The position numbers and the translations under genes were made by a program. A stretch of 64,000 nucleotides of DNA from Eleginops maclovinus (Eukaryota > Chordata > Actinopteri > Perciformes > Eleginopidae), in NCBI RefSeq assembly GCF_036324505.1, contig NC_086352.1, positions 35,906,881 through 35,970,880 on the forward strand, given 5' to 3'. Below, in pieces: positions 44,800 through 55,341 of this stretch. Numbering within the stretch: position 1 is the stretch's first letter; every line of letters begins with the position of its first letter. Below the pieces are notes generated by a model that worked only from the letters and a program-made list of their open reading frames with translations, was not told the DNA's origin and ran no database searches.

Positions 44800-45313
44800 T
44801 GGAGAGGGGTTGTCAGCAGCCAGAGAGACTTCCCAAAAATCCACCAGCAAAGTCGACGAAGAGGGATTGGAGGTTGCCGTTTGTCGGCATGGAGTGGATT
44901 GCTGTAACAACTTGCAAGAAAAGCTGTCGAGTAGGCAAATCACTTATTTTTGCAAGTTTGTCACATGTAAATATCGGCCGTACCTCCAGAAGTTTGCAAA
45001 GAGCTGTCCAGAGCTCCTGCACCTTCTTAACATGAAACCCTTCCTTTCGGTATTTCATGCTAAAGCCCATAATTTCAAATCGTGGTAAGGAAACATAACC
45101 AATTAATAAAGTTCCTTCTTTTCTGTACACCTACACATTTTTTTGTGAATTTGAAAAAAATAAAAATAATTTAACCAGGTGAAATGGAGAGGGGCATATC
45201 AAGGTGGGGCTGGCCTAAAACTCGGAGAAGAGGTGGAACAGGTTAATGCCTTTCTCTCTAGGATTGCTGTAACAACAAAACACATGTCAAAAGCTGGTGA
45301 GATGACGACCTAA
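44800..45313 (+). pseudogene. KDZ (Kyakuja-Dileera-Zisupton) transposase remnant
   Basis: The plus-strand frame 44810-45088 reads SAARETSQKS, EEGLEVAVCRHGVDC, FVTCKYRPYLQKFAKSCPEL and LLNMKPFLSVFHAKAHNFK. A second segment from 45179 to the stop at 45311-45313 reads VKWRGAYQGGAGLKLGEEVE, QVNAFLSRIAVTTKHMSKAG. The CRHG, CKY(W/R)PYL, HAKAH and GAGLxxGEEVEQVN blocks are the conserved core of KDZ transposases. The two segments are separated by about 90 bp that looks like an intron, with gtaagg at one end and an acceptor ag at the other, but the phase does not join cleanly. The rest of the transposase is missing. Confidence 0.75.
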
Positions 45314-45946
45314 TGCACTTATTACATCCTAAGGTCAATATTTTACAAAAAAAAGAACATCAATTGCATATGTTGTGTTTTGGGCCTTCAAAGCTCTCTC
45401 CAAAACTACACTTGGGATATCTTGTGCCTGTGACATGAGAAAATGTAAACTTTTAGGTAGACTAAATACATTGTGGTAAAGGCCTCAACCTGAATAGTAC
45501 CATATGTCAGTATGAAGACTCTACATGGCCCCTGCTTTGAAATGTCGACCTTTGATCCTTGACATCAGTACATGTTTGAAGGCCAATAATTCAGCAATAA
45601 AAGGGGCTACAGACATGATAAAATAATTGCTATAATATAATGTAATTATAGTTTTCATCAATATAACAATTACATATTGACAATCTGATCTTGCAGATAA
45701 GTTAACCCCTCATTTACACTCCTAATTGTACTCAGTTTATTAGTTTAATTTATTAAGTGTTTACAACTTCTAGAAAAGAACACAAATGTTTTTTTTTAAC
45801 TACATTTCCATAGAACAATGGCATGCAGCTTTGTACAAATCGGCCCCATAGTAGTAGTTTCTATTTAACATAGAAATATGGTCGTGAAATTCTATATACT
45901 CAAGAAATAAATAGCTAGTATAGCTGAATTATAAAACACACTGCAG
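45314..45946. other. AT-rich region, nothing recognised
   Basis: Between the KDZ remnant and the next hAT. There is no open frame of interest and no terminal-repeat structure. Confidence 0.5.
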
Positions 45947-48412
45947 CAGGAGTGCCCAACCAGTCGATCGCGGTCTACCAGTCGATCGCGGGCTGAGTTC
46001 CAGTCGATCGCGAGAAAATGTTGTGTGTAGACTATCCTCTACTGTTGTGTAAAATAGACCTACAGTAAAACTTCCAACTTTAAACATCTTAAATAGGCAC
46101 AATGAACTGCTGACCGCGTGAAGCAGTGTGTAGATTTGTACAGCTTTAGTAAGGTAGATCAGTCATAATCAAAGAAAAAATCTCACGCGCTTCTTTCTAT
46201 CTGCGCGGCATGGTATGGTTGCTAGGTTCTAACTAAGGACTCGGAAGTGTGCGAGAAGCTTGACTAGAGCGAGTGGATACTACCATGGCGGCAGAAGCTA
46301 AAACATCTAAAACTTATCATTTTCATTCAGAGTGGGAGGAGGATTATTTTTTCGTGTATTCGAATGCCAAGTCCATCTGTCTTATCTGCAATGCAAATGT
46401 GGCTTTACCAAAGAAAGGGAATTTGGAGGGGCATTTCAAGACGGTCCACAAGAGCTACGACACAAGCTTCCCAGCTAAATCACCACTGCGCGCCCGAAAA
46501 GTCAAGGAATTGAAAAGTCAGCTAGCAGCACAACAGTCCATTTTTACCAGGCCCAATATCACGAGTAAGGCTGCAACCATAGCTTCTTATCGTGTCTGTC
46601 GTGTTCTTGCAAAAGGAAAGAAATCTTTCAAGGATGGTGAGATTGTGAAAGAAGCGTTCATGGAAGCCGCAGATGCGCTTTTTGCCGATTTTAAAAATGG
46701 AAAGGAGATTGTGTCTGCTATTCAGGATGTGCAGCTATCAAGAAATTCTGTTACACGGCGATGCGAGGGAATGGCGGAGGATGTTGAACAGCAATTGAGG
46801 AATGATATTGACAAATGTGAGTGTTTTTCTCTGCAATTCGATAAATCCACTGATGCTGTGGATGTGGCTCAGCTATGTGTGTTCATTAGAATTAGAATGA
46901 CCATTTTGCCTTTGAAAGGGCACACAAGAGGCACAGATATTTTTCAGGATTTTATGGAATTTGTTAGTAAGAGCAAGTTGCCCCTAATCAAACTCATCTC
47001 CATTACAACCGATGGGGCTCCAGCAATGATTGGATGTACTGCTGGGTTCATTGGATTGTGCAAACAGTCTGAATCTTTCCCAGATTTTTTGAATTACCAT
47101 TGTATAATTCACCAGCAGGGGTTGTGCGGGAAGATTTGAAATATGAAAGACGTGATGGATGTGGCTAACAAGATTGCCTGTTCTGTTGGGGCCAGGAGTC
47201 TGCAGAGGCGATTATTCCGTGCGCAACTGGAGGAGACCGGTGCAGAACACACAGATCTGCTGCTGCACACAGACGTAAGGTGGCTCAGCAGAGGTACATT
47301 TCTGGAACGGTTTTCTGAATTGTTGCCTGAAATTAAAGACTTTCTGAAACGTTCAAACCATGCTGAATATGCACAGCTAGAAGACAGTCAGTGGCTCTTG
47401 GATTTAGCCTTTCTTACTGATCTGACTGACAAGCTCAATAACTTGAATCTAGAGCTGCAGGGTAAGAACCAACACATCATCAACATGATCAGCTCCGTGA
47501 ACACCTTTTAAAAGCAAGTTAGAGCTGCTATCAAGCACGTTGCAACAGTGTGATCTACGGAACTTTCCACACATGGACACAGAACTTAAGCGTCAGGGCA
47601 AAGACTGTGCGGAGCTTGAGAGTGCACGTTATGATGATCAAGTGCAAAGCATCTTGTCAGAATGATAGGCGCTTTACTGACTTTGCATCCATTGAGCCTG
47701 TTGTCAGTTTTCTCAGTTTTCCATTTGGGGAAAATATAGATGTGGATTGTATAACGTCCAAAGTGGCATCACTCTTCAACCGGCATAGCGGTGCTATTGA
47801 GAATGAGATCCTCACACTAAATAATGACATTGAGCTCAAATCAAGAGCTACACCTGACACAAATGTCCAATTCTGGAATCTAATGCAGAAAGAGAAGTAC
47901 CCCAACCTCAGACCAACTGCAAAGAATTTGACTGCACTTTTTGGATCAACATATTTGTGTAAGTCTGCCTTTTCACATATGAAAATCATTAAGTCAAAAT
48001 ACAGATCCACCATGACTGATGACCACCTTGCGGCCTGGTTACGGCTGGCACTCAGCTCCTACTTTCCGGACTATGAGAGACTAGCTTCCTCCTCTCAGTG
48101 CCAGAAGTCCCACTAAGGTAGAGAACCACTTTTCCAACTTAAACTAGGCATTGTATTAAATGGGTTGTATGTTGTTGTGTTGTTACGGGCCAGTCCCAGG
48201 CCTACTAGTGCTTATTCTTTGCACGACGTACATTTACTTCAATAAATGTATTATTATTGTTAAAACTTGATCTTTGTGTCAGAACATTGTGTTATTATAT
48301 AAATGCACAATTAATTGTGGCTACGCTATGGCTTTCGATATGGCTTGGTAGATCTCGACACACTATCAACTTTAAAAGTAGATCTTGGTTCAAAAAAGGT
48401 TGGGCACCCCTG
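45947..48412 (+). mobile_element. hAT transposon, ZBED5-like, with terminal inverted repeats
   Basis: The left terminus CAGGAGTGCCCAACC (45947-45961) and the reverse complement of the right terminus CAGGGGTGCCCAACC (48398-48412) match at 14 of 15 bases. Just inside the left end, the motif CAGTCGATCGCG occurs three times (from 45961, near 45978 and near 46002), which looks like a subterminal transposase-binding repeat. The flanking 8-bp segments do not match, so no target duplication is claimed. The element is 2,466 bp long and carries one broken transposase gene. Confidence 0.85.
46285..48116 (+). pseudogene. hAT transposase with BED zinc finger, broken
   Basis: The ATG at 46285 sits in a good context (accATGg). 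The protein opens with a BED-type finger (CLICNAN, then HFKTVH). It continues with a hAT catalytic region (QFDKSTDAVDVAQLC, ISITTDGAPAMIGCTAGF, FLNYHCIIHQQGLC), then LLLHTDVRWLSRG and a hAT C-terminal region (SAFSHMKIIKSKYRS). The order matches vertebrate ZBED5/SCAND3-like hAT proteins. There is an in-frame TGA at 47137-47139 and a TAA at 47509-47511. After these, the frame changes before about 47600, where SVRAKTVRSLRV begins. The copy is inactive. Confidence 0.88.
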
Positions 48413-48709
48413 CTCTAGCCTATCTGCATACAGCCTAGAGATACTAATGTTCCTTTGACAGTTAACACAAAAGGGTTATTATATTCAGCCATATTCATAT
48501 TTCAGGTTTGATGTATATGTTTATATAGGTATATATTTTTCAGTTCCAGTAAAATAATTAATTTAGATGTATTTCAACTGGCTGAATATATATGACTGTC
48601 TGGATAGTCTATATTTAATCAGTCTGTTAAAATTACAACTACGATGACCAATTACATTTGGAAAATAACATTTACTAATGTTGGAGGTGACTAAATTTTA
48701 CTTCCACTT

Positions 48710-48970
48710 CTATAACTCAGCTACCTGGGTATTGTTGGCCATGCTGAAAAGCCTTTTTATGGTTGGGTTGTTGGGGGATTCCCCTCCTCCTCCCTCTGTT
48801 TGCTTTGCAGCTCGGAGTTCTCTTTTTGGTGAGGTTTTATGTGTTTGGTTAAATTTGTGGTGTTGCCACAGTATCGTATATTTTTTTCTGCACACATTGT
48901 AGCTTGCAGTGTTTTGGTATGCAACTGTATAATATATCCAAACAGCGCTCCTCTTCCTCTCTGCCATCAT
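48710..48970 (-). pseudogene. BED zinc-finger fragment of a second hAT (ZBED1-like)
   Basis: The minus strand reads MMAERKRSAVWIYYTVAYQN, then TASYNVCRKK. This resembles the BED finger of ZBED1-like hAT transposases (RSxVWxYFTV, TAxCNVCKKK), but the first zinc-binding Cys is replaced by Tyr. No catalytic region follows. The adjacent AT-rich sequence 48413-48709 holds nothing that I recognise. Confidence 0.55.
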
Positions 48971-49133
48971 TCAGCCATCAAATCAGTGCACTGCTGTGTC
49001 ACGCAACTGCACGGTGGCAACACTCACAGTATAGCAGGGGAGAGGCAGAGTGAGAGGAGCGGTGTTCGCACATGCACAACCACTATTATAAAGAGGGAGT
49101 AGTGTACTGAATCCAGAGTAGAGCAACTGAAAC

Positions 49134-49390
49134 TTAGGTATCGATATCACCGCAGGAGTATTGTTTGATACTGATACCAACGCTGGTATTGATACAATCG
49201 ACACACAGTGCGTGCTGGTGTACTATGCTGTGATAATTAAGAAAGTCAGGGAATGTGTCATCCTCTCTGCATTTTGGGATGAAGCCATTGCAACGGCCCA
49301 CCATTGCAGGCGCACCATCCGTTGTGATGGAACTCAACTAAGACATGGGGAGTTTAGTTTTGTCAACAAAAAATGTCTTCACCCCGAGTG
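49134..49390 (-). pseudogene. hAT transposase catalytic-region fragment
   Basis: The minus strand gives TRGEDIF near 49380 and, in a shifted frame, SSITTDGAPAMVGRCNGFIP, then CREDDTFPDFLNYHSIVHQHALC. This is the same hAT family as the element at 45.9-48.4 kb but a different, diverged copy. It is broken by stops and a frameshift and stops abruptly at a BEL/Pao fragment on the other strand. Confidence 0.7.
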
Positions 49391-49529
49391 TTCTGGAGCC
49401 GTTGGAGAAAAGTATACTTGTCAACTTTGCACAGCCGGAAAAAATGGACTAAGTCCCACCAAAATCTGCAAGAAGGAGACGTTGTCCTTCTCAAAGACAA
49501 CCAAGCTGTCCGCAATAACTGGTTAATTG
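49391..49529 (+). pseudogene. BEL/Pao integrase C-terminal fragment (plus strand)
   Basis: The plus-strand frame reads FWSRWRKVYLSTLHSRKKW, then TKSHQNLQEGDVVLLKDNQ and AVRNNWLIG. This is the conserved domain after the integrase core in BEL/Pao polyproteins (DUF5641-like). It ends exactly where the minus-strand RNase H of the next BEL/Pao copy begins, so the two lie head-to-head. Confidence 0.8.
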
Positions 49530-49530
49530 G

Positions 49531-51464
49531 TTGTTAATGTATCCGAGGACCACTTTGCTATCCGTGTAGAACTTAGTGGAATCTAGCTTCAAGTCCAATT
49601 CATCCTGAATCAGTTCAGCCATTTCAACAGCCAAAACCGCTGCACAAAGCTCGTGACGCGGTATGGTTGGCTCAGATTGAGGAGCAAGTTTAGACTTCCC
49701 CATGACAAATCCAATGTCAACAATGTCTTCTTGGATGGTCTTCAAATAGGCTACAGCACCAATGGCCTTAGTAGAAGCATCACAGACCACACAGAGTTCC
49801 ACTTGTTCGGCCTTGATTAGAGAGATGCCTGTGTACATCCTCGGTATATGGAAATGCTTCAACTCTTGAAGGGAGTTTCGCCAAGCCTCCCACTTGCCTA
49901 ATTTATCTTCAGGTAATGGGGTGTCCCACTCTGATGTCTCAGAATTCAGCTCTCTGAGAAAGGCTCTTCCTTGGATCGTGACCGGAGCCAAAAAACCCAA
50001 GGGGTCAAAAACACTGTTCACCATGGAGAGAACTCCACGGCGGGTGAATGGCTTACTGTCAGTTGACACAGAGAAGGTGAATGTGTCACTCGCTATCTCC
50101 CACAGGAGGCCTAAGCTGCGTTGAGTTGGCGACTCATCTCCACTGAGGTCTACATCTTTCCTAGCTGCCACACAGTCCTCACTTGGGAAGGCCGCCAAGA
50201 CAGCCTGACTGTTCGATGCAAACTTGTGAAGCCTGAGGTTGGACCCAGCAAGTGAAGCCTGAGTCCTATGCAGCAAGTCAATGGCTTCAGCATCAGTTGG
50301 GAAAGAACAAAGACCGTCATCAACATAAAAGTGGCGCTCAACGAGGGTGACAGTGTCTGCTCCATGTCTTTGCACACCCTCTCTGATGGCTCATCTAAGC
50401 CCGTAGATAGCCACTGCTGGAGATGGGCTATTTCCAAAAACATGGACCTTCATCCTGTAGTTTATGACTTCATTCGTCACATCATTGTCCTTGAACCATA
50501 GAAATCTCAGATAGTTCCTGTGCTTTTCCTCTACGAGGAAGCAGTAAAACATCTGCTGTATATCAGCCAGCTGATATAGCTGTGGCGTCAAACAAGTGTG
50601 AGCATAGGACCAGCATCTGTGGAGGAACTCCAGGCCTGAAGAGGGCAGAGAGAGCTCACCCAGACACCCAACAGACAGGATGCAACCCATGTTTCTGGAG
50701 GGAACGATTTCACCTGCGCACCTCTAATCAAGCATGAGTATAAAATGTTTGGAGTTAGCTCGGCAAGCCCTCTTTGCTCGGTCTCCTCAGCCTACTGACA
50801 GCTCATGTTCAACCACAGACGCAACTGGTATGGACTTTGAAAGAATCATTTGTTTGCTGTTTTCTGTTTGATTTTGATCTGTTTTGAATTTAAATGAGAT
50901 GTTAGTTAATGATCAGGATTGATGCATACTGATGTGGAATGTAATTTGCCTTTTTGTTTCTTAAAGGTTATCAACCTATTCTTCCTCTGGAATTTCACTT
51001 TGTACCATCAATCTAAAAGAAAATAAATCCCCAGAACGGAGCAGAGTTGTCCCCTTGCATCATTTGTGTTGAACAAGCCGTTTTCAAGTTTGGGCAGAGC
51101 TGAATCTGAATCTTAACATCATCATGTCTCATAACTTTTCCTTTCGGAACCGCATAAGTACTCCGAGAAGGGAGTTAAGATCAGGGCCAGTCAAGAGCAC
51201 ATCATTTAAGGAGATTCCGGAGTGTTGGGCACTCGAATCGAACACCACCCTGATTTGACCAGGTTTTTGTGGATGAAATACTGCAAAGCTTGGTAAGTAC
51301 CAGCACTCTTCGTCTTCCCCTAGTCCTGGCGCCAGCTCAGCATGGTCATTTTCCAGCAGTTTACCCATGAATGCCACATATTGATGTTCTACCTCTGGCC
51401 TCCTCCTCAGGTTGCGTTGAAGTGATTTAAACCGTCTAAGCACTTGATCACGGTTGTTAGGCAA
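49531..51464 (-). pseudogene. BEL/Pao reverse transcriptase and RNase H, interrupted
   Basis: The N-terminal RT part (51464-51129) reads CWYLPSFAVFHPQKPGQIRV, VFDSSAQHSGISLNDVLLTG and LMRFRKEK. It is cut by about 540 bp and resumes near 50575 with ADIQQMFYCFLVEEKHRNYL and VHVFGNSPSPAVAIYGLR. The catalytic motif FYVDDGL follows near 50335 in another frame. Then come FTRRGVLSMVNSVFDPLGFL and the RNase H part (CVVCDASTKAIGAVAY, TIPRHELCAA, FYTDSKVVLGYINN). The sequence switches to the opposite-strand integrase fragment right after YINN. Confidence 0.85.
50581..51118 (+). mobile_element. Probable solo LTR inserted in the BEL reverse transcriptase
   Basis: The segment starts TGTGGCGTCAAAC and ends CTGAATCTTAACA, within a region foreign to the reverse transcriptase. 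It contains TATAAAA near 50741 and AATAAA near 51023, the order expected of an LTR on the plus strand. The 5-bp flanks (ATAGC and TCATC) do not match, so the borders may be off by some bases. Confidence 0.5.
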
Positions 51465-51500
51465 CCGTTGTCTAGGCTGCCTGAACGGTAACGGAGCGAC

Positions 51501-54076
51501 TCAACTGAGTGAATCATTTCTGTAGACTTCTTTGTCCATTATTCTCAAGAAGATCTCATCTTCAACTGAAGGTGCCAGCCTGTTGTCTTGTTCGGTGTGG
51601 TCAAATGCATTTTGACCCAGCCGATCTCCTTTAGCCCTGCTGGGCCCTAAGACACCGTTCCTAGGCTCTTTGCCATGAATCTCTTCTCTGACATGCAAAA
51701 AGCTTGTGCAAGGTTGGAGGAGAGAAGGCCGACGACAATCAAACACTGTTGTCCTGTAAGTGCTGACATTTGGTTTGTGTGCATTCCCTAGACAGACCTC
51801 TCCAACTAACACCCATCCTAGGTCAAGGCGTTGAGCAAAGGGGGCGTTGAGAGGGCCGTTGATTTGCTCCCTTACCTTATGCGCTCTAATTATGTCTCTA
51901 CCAAGCAGCAGGAGGATCTCAGCAGTGGGGTCCAACTCCGGGATGTGTTCTGCTACTTTGACGAGGTGAGGTTGATGAAGAGCGGCGATCGGCGTGGGGA
52001 TTTCAGCCCGGTTGTCAGGTAAGTCGTTACATTCAATAAGCGGGGGGAGAGGGATTGTAACTTTCCCATTGAGTGCTTCGACCATGAAATCTTCAGCCCT
52101 TCTGCCAAACGTTTCTACTGTGCCGGAACATGTTCTCAGTAGGTAAGGATAGGATTCGCACTGAATGTTGTACAGGTCAAAGAAACTGGACCTAGCCAAT
52201 GACCGGTTGCTTTGGTCATCTAAAACAATGTATGCTTTGATGGTTTTATCTGGACAGCTCTTGTGATACACCTTTCCTAGACATATCTTGGAGCATGACC
52301 GCCCAACTTGTCCTGCACCACATTCTTCAGTGCAATTTGAGCTGAAGACTTCCGTGCTGTCGTCATCCTCTTCTCCCTCCCCACCATTCTGTGATGAGGG
52401 TACAGGAGCCGTGTTTTGAGGTGCAGGGCCCGGATGCATAGCTGATACATGTTTTGTGCTGTCACACTCAGAACATTTCACTGATGCGGTGCAGTCCTTT
52501 GCCACATGACTATTTGAGCCACAGCACTTAAAGCAGAATCCTCTCTCTTTCAGAAAGTCTCTCCTGTCTTGAAGATCTTTGGCTCTAAAGGCTTTGCATT
52601 TGTTCAGTGGATGTGGCTTTGCGTGTATTGGGCAGCTCTTATTTGGATCACTGGAAGTGCTTGACTCTGCTGGGGAGACATTGGTCTTATGAACTGCAAT
52701 GGGGTTCTTGGTGCTTTTAAAATGGGAACTTTCAGCCTTCAAAGAAGGCCCACTAGCATTTAAAAAGGCAAAGCTGGGATCATTCCTCTTCTTTGCCTCA
52801 TAGCACATGAACCTAGTAAAGAAATCAAATGGTGGAAACCGTCCTCCATTTCCTTCTTTGTACCTTGAACCCGCAGAGATCCATTTTTCTTGAAGTCCAT
52901 AAGGCAGCTTGGCTACCATAGGTTCAATGCCGCGTGCAGTATCTAGGTAACACAAACCTGGGAGGTAGCCGTCTTCCTTAGCACACTGCACTTCCATCAG
53001 CAGATCTGCTAGCTCCCTTAGCTTCAGATTTTCTTTCACCGAAAGCCTAGGGAATTTGTCCAGACGAGTGAAGAGGGCCTTTTCAACTACCTCTGGTGCT
53101 GCGTAGCATTCCTGAAGACGTTCCCAGGCTTTCCTGAGTGCTATGTCTGGACTTGCTATGTGCACTGAACGTAAGCGTTTCACATGGTTGCTGGATTCTT
53201 TGCCAAGGCATCGAGTCATTAAGTTCAGCTCCTCGGTAGCAGTGAGACCCAGGCCTTGGGTAGCACTTTTATATGAAGACTGCCAAGCACGGTAATTTTC
53301 AGGTTGATCATCAAACTCATACAAGCTTGCACTCACCAGGTCACGTCGAGCTAAATATTGTGCAAGATGTTCCGTTGTGCGCACACTTTAGTCAGTTTTC
53401 AGCTGAGGGAAAATGTGCAGAGCAGAAACATTCAAGTCAGTGTGAAATGTCTTTGAATTTATCTGAACATCCTCTCTGTCATATATGTCTGACAGTTTGA
53501 CTACCGTTGGAACATACGCATAGTCTGGGCCATCCTCTACTAAGTCCACATTACCAGTGTTATTAGCCTGTGGTGGCTCATGTGAATAAACAGGAACCTG
53601 CTGGTATGAAGAAAAAGGGTTGTTTGGACTGAAACATAGAGTGGCAGCTGTAGCAGGCTGTAAAGTCTGAGGGCTAGCCTTTGTAGCTGCTCGCTCTGGG
53701 GAGCTAGTTGGGGCAAAATGAGCTTGGATGTATTCGCTTGTCCGCTCCATTTTAATTTCTTCTGATGGGCCCGTTTCATCCAACAGAATACACCTGACCT
53801 CTCCATTGTGTGAGCTGATTCCCAAACGGCTACTTCAGCCTCAGCAGCCGCTGCTTCACGGCACATGGTGAGTGTCTCAAGCTCAGTCTCTCTTCTTACT
53901 CTCTCTAACTGTGATTCAGCTTCTTTAGCTGCTTTATCCATTTTAGCTTTAGCTTCTTGCTCCGCATATGTAGCGCGTACTTTAGCAGCTGCTGCTTTGC
54001 ACGTGCATGGATTAGATGCAGATGAACGAGAACTTCTTCCACTTGCTACAGAAGCCCTAGCACTTTTTGTGTCCAT
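51501..54076 (-). pseudogene. BEL/Pao gag and protease
   Basis: A start at 54076 gives MDTKSARASVASGRS and an Ala/Glu-rich helical N-terminus typical of fish BEL gag. A frameshift near 53825 moves the reading to the frame of 53388-53825. An in-frame TAA at 53388-53390 follows, and the same frame then runs on to 51501. Domains in order: gag region (YEFDDQPENYRAWQSSYKSA), zinc knuckle CFKCCGSNSHVAKDC, second Cys/His cluster CSECDSTKHVSAMH, and aspartic protease (YIVLDDQSNRS, then LLLLGRDIIRAHKV). The frame ends with an in-frame TGA at 51501-51503, where the protein would continue with WVAPLPFR-type sequence. Confidence 0.85.
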
Positions 54077-54666
54077 CTTGCCACGAAGTTCAACACTAAC
54101 TTCTCTGTCTTTTCACTGTGTTGTCCTCCAGTGGCGGCTGGTGAAAAAAAATCTTGGTGGGGCTAGTGTGCCAACAGATTTCCCTGCCTAATCTAGCATA
54201 AGCATTCAAATGAACAGTCGGAAAATGACTACAGTTCCACAATAATAATTTAATTTCACAGTTTCCAGCTTCACAGAAAAAGTAACAATTTACAGCTATA
54301 TTAGACTTTATGCTATCAAATACTTTACAATACAATCAAGGGATAAATTAACAACAAGGGTATGATTTCAGCTGAATCTATCATACCTGCAAACTCAGAA
54401 GGGATGAAAAAGGTGACAAACTAAACTGTTGTAGGGGGGTCTGGGGGCATCCCCCCCCCAGCCAAATGTTGCTATTTTAACATGTAAATTAAGCATTCTG
54501 GTGTACTCCCATAAGAAAATAAAGGGAAAAGACAACATTTTCTTATGGTAACAATGGCACATTTATTGACCCATAAACTGGTCAGTTAAAAACATTTTAA
54601 ATGTGAAAAGCATTCAGGACAGGTCAACAGTAAATCCCATTGGCCAAATTTGACTTAATATTATTT

Positions 54667-55341
54667 TCATTTTTTCATCCTTTTGGCCTGGACAAGCCTT
54701 TCAAGGGCCCGTTTTCGCTGCTTGGCAATGTGCCTCTTTCGGGCCACACTATCGTTCTCCACCACCTCTGCCCTATTACTAGCAGCACTGGTAGATGGCT
54801 GGCAGCCAAACTCAACCCTCCTTTCTCTGATTACAAGCTGATTTTCCTGTCGTTGGGCTTTGTCCCTAGTTCCAGCTGCACTAATGTTAGAACGGTACCT
54901 CCTATCTACCTCCCCAAACTTCAAATCATCCCTTCTGAACATTTCCACCCCAGTCTGGTTCCTGGTCTGCAAAGTGTATTTAACAGCACTGAGGGTGGAG
55001 ATCTTCATTGACGTTGATCGTTGATCAATGATGGTCCCCATGACACTGAAGGAAGACTCAACCAGGGCACCATGGAAAATTGAGAGGGCAGCCTTTACTG
55101 CCTGACACAGTGCAGGGTACTTCCCTGTATTGAAGTCAACGGCCCACCACTTGACAACATCCTCTCCGTGCTGAAAACTGGGAAGCGCCTGGTCAACATT
55201 GAAACGCAGAATTTCTTGGTCTGTGTCAGCATCTGGTGGCAGCAGGTGACCCATCATATGTATGAGCTTCCTCAAATATATTCTCTTCATAGCTCTGACC
55301 AAAACGACCTGTACTCTCGCTTTGTACACGTTGCCTAGCAA
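54667..55341 (-). pseudogene. hAT-type transposase C-terminus (dimerisation region)
   Basis: The minus-strand frame of 224 residues includes VVKWWAVDFNTGKYPALCQA, then VKAALSIFHGALVESSFSVM and GTIIDQRSTSMKISTLSAVK. The order (W...YPAL...A..L.......ES.FS.....I.D.R) is that of the hAT C-terminal dimerisation domain. The C-terminus is basic (KRKRALERLVQAKRMKK-type). I did not find the catalytic N-terminal part in the element. It may have been lost or may be too diverged to see. Confidence 0.65.

Larger units (their letters stand above)
49530..54128 (-). mobile_element. BEL/Pao LTR retrotransposon, minus strand, rearranged and inactive
   Basis: In minus-strand order: gag from 54076, zinc knuckle and protease (51501-53384), reverse transcriptase (51464 to about 50391, interrupted) and RNase H (to 49531). 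The integrase core is missing. The leader upstream of gag is cut at 54128 by a hAT with an 8-bp target duplication and continues after 61576. Several stops and at least one frameshift exist, so no functional polyprotein is encoded. The LTRs are not resolved. Confidence 0.85.

Noticed and set aside
45939..48420. 8-bp target duplication for the ZBED5-like hAT
   Set aside because: The flanks CACTGCAG and CTCTAGCC match at only three of eight positions, so I do not claim one.
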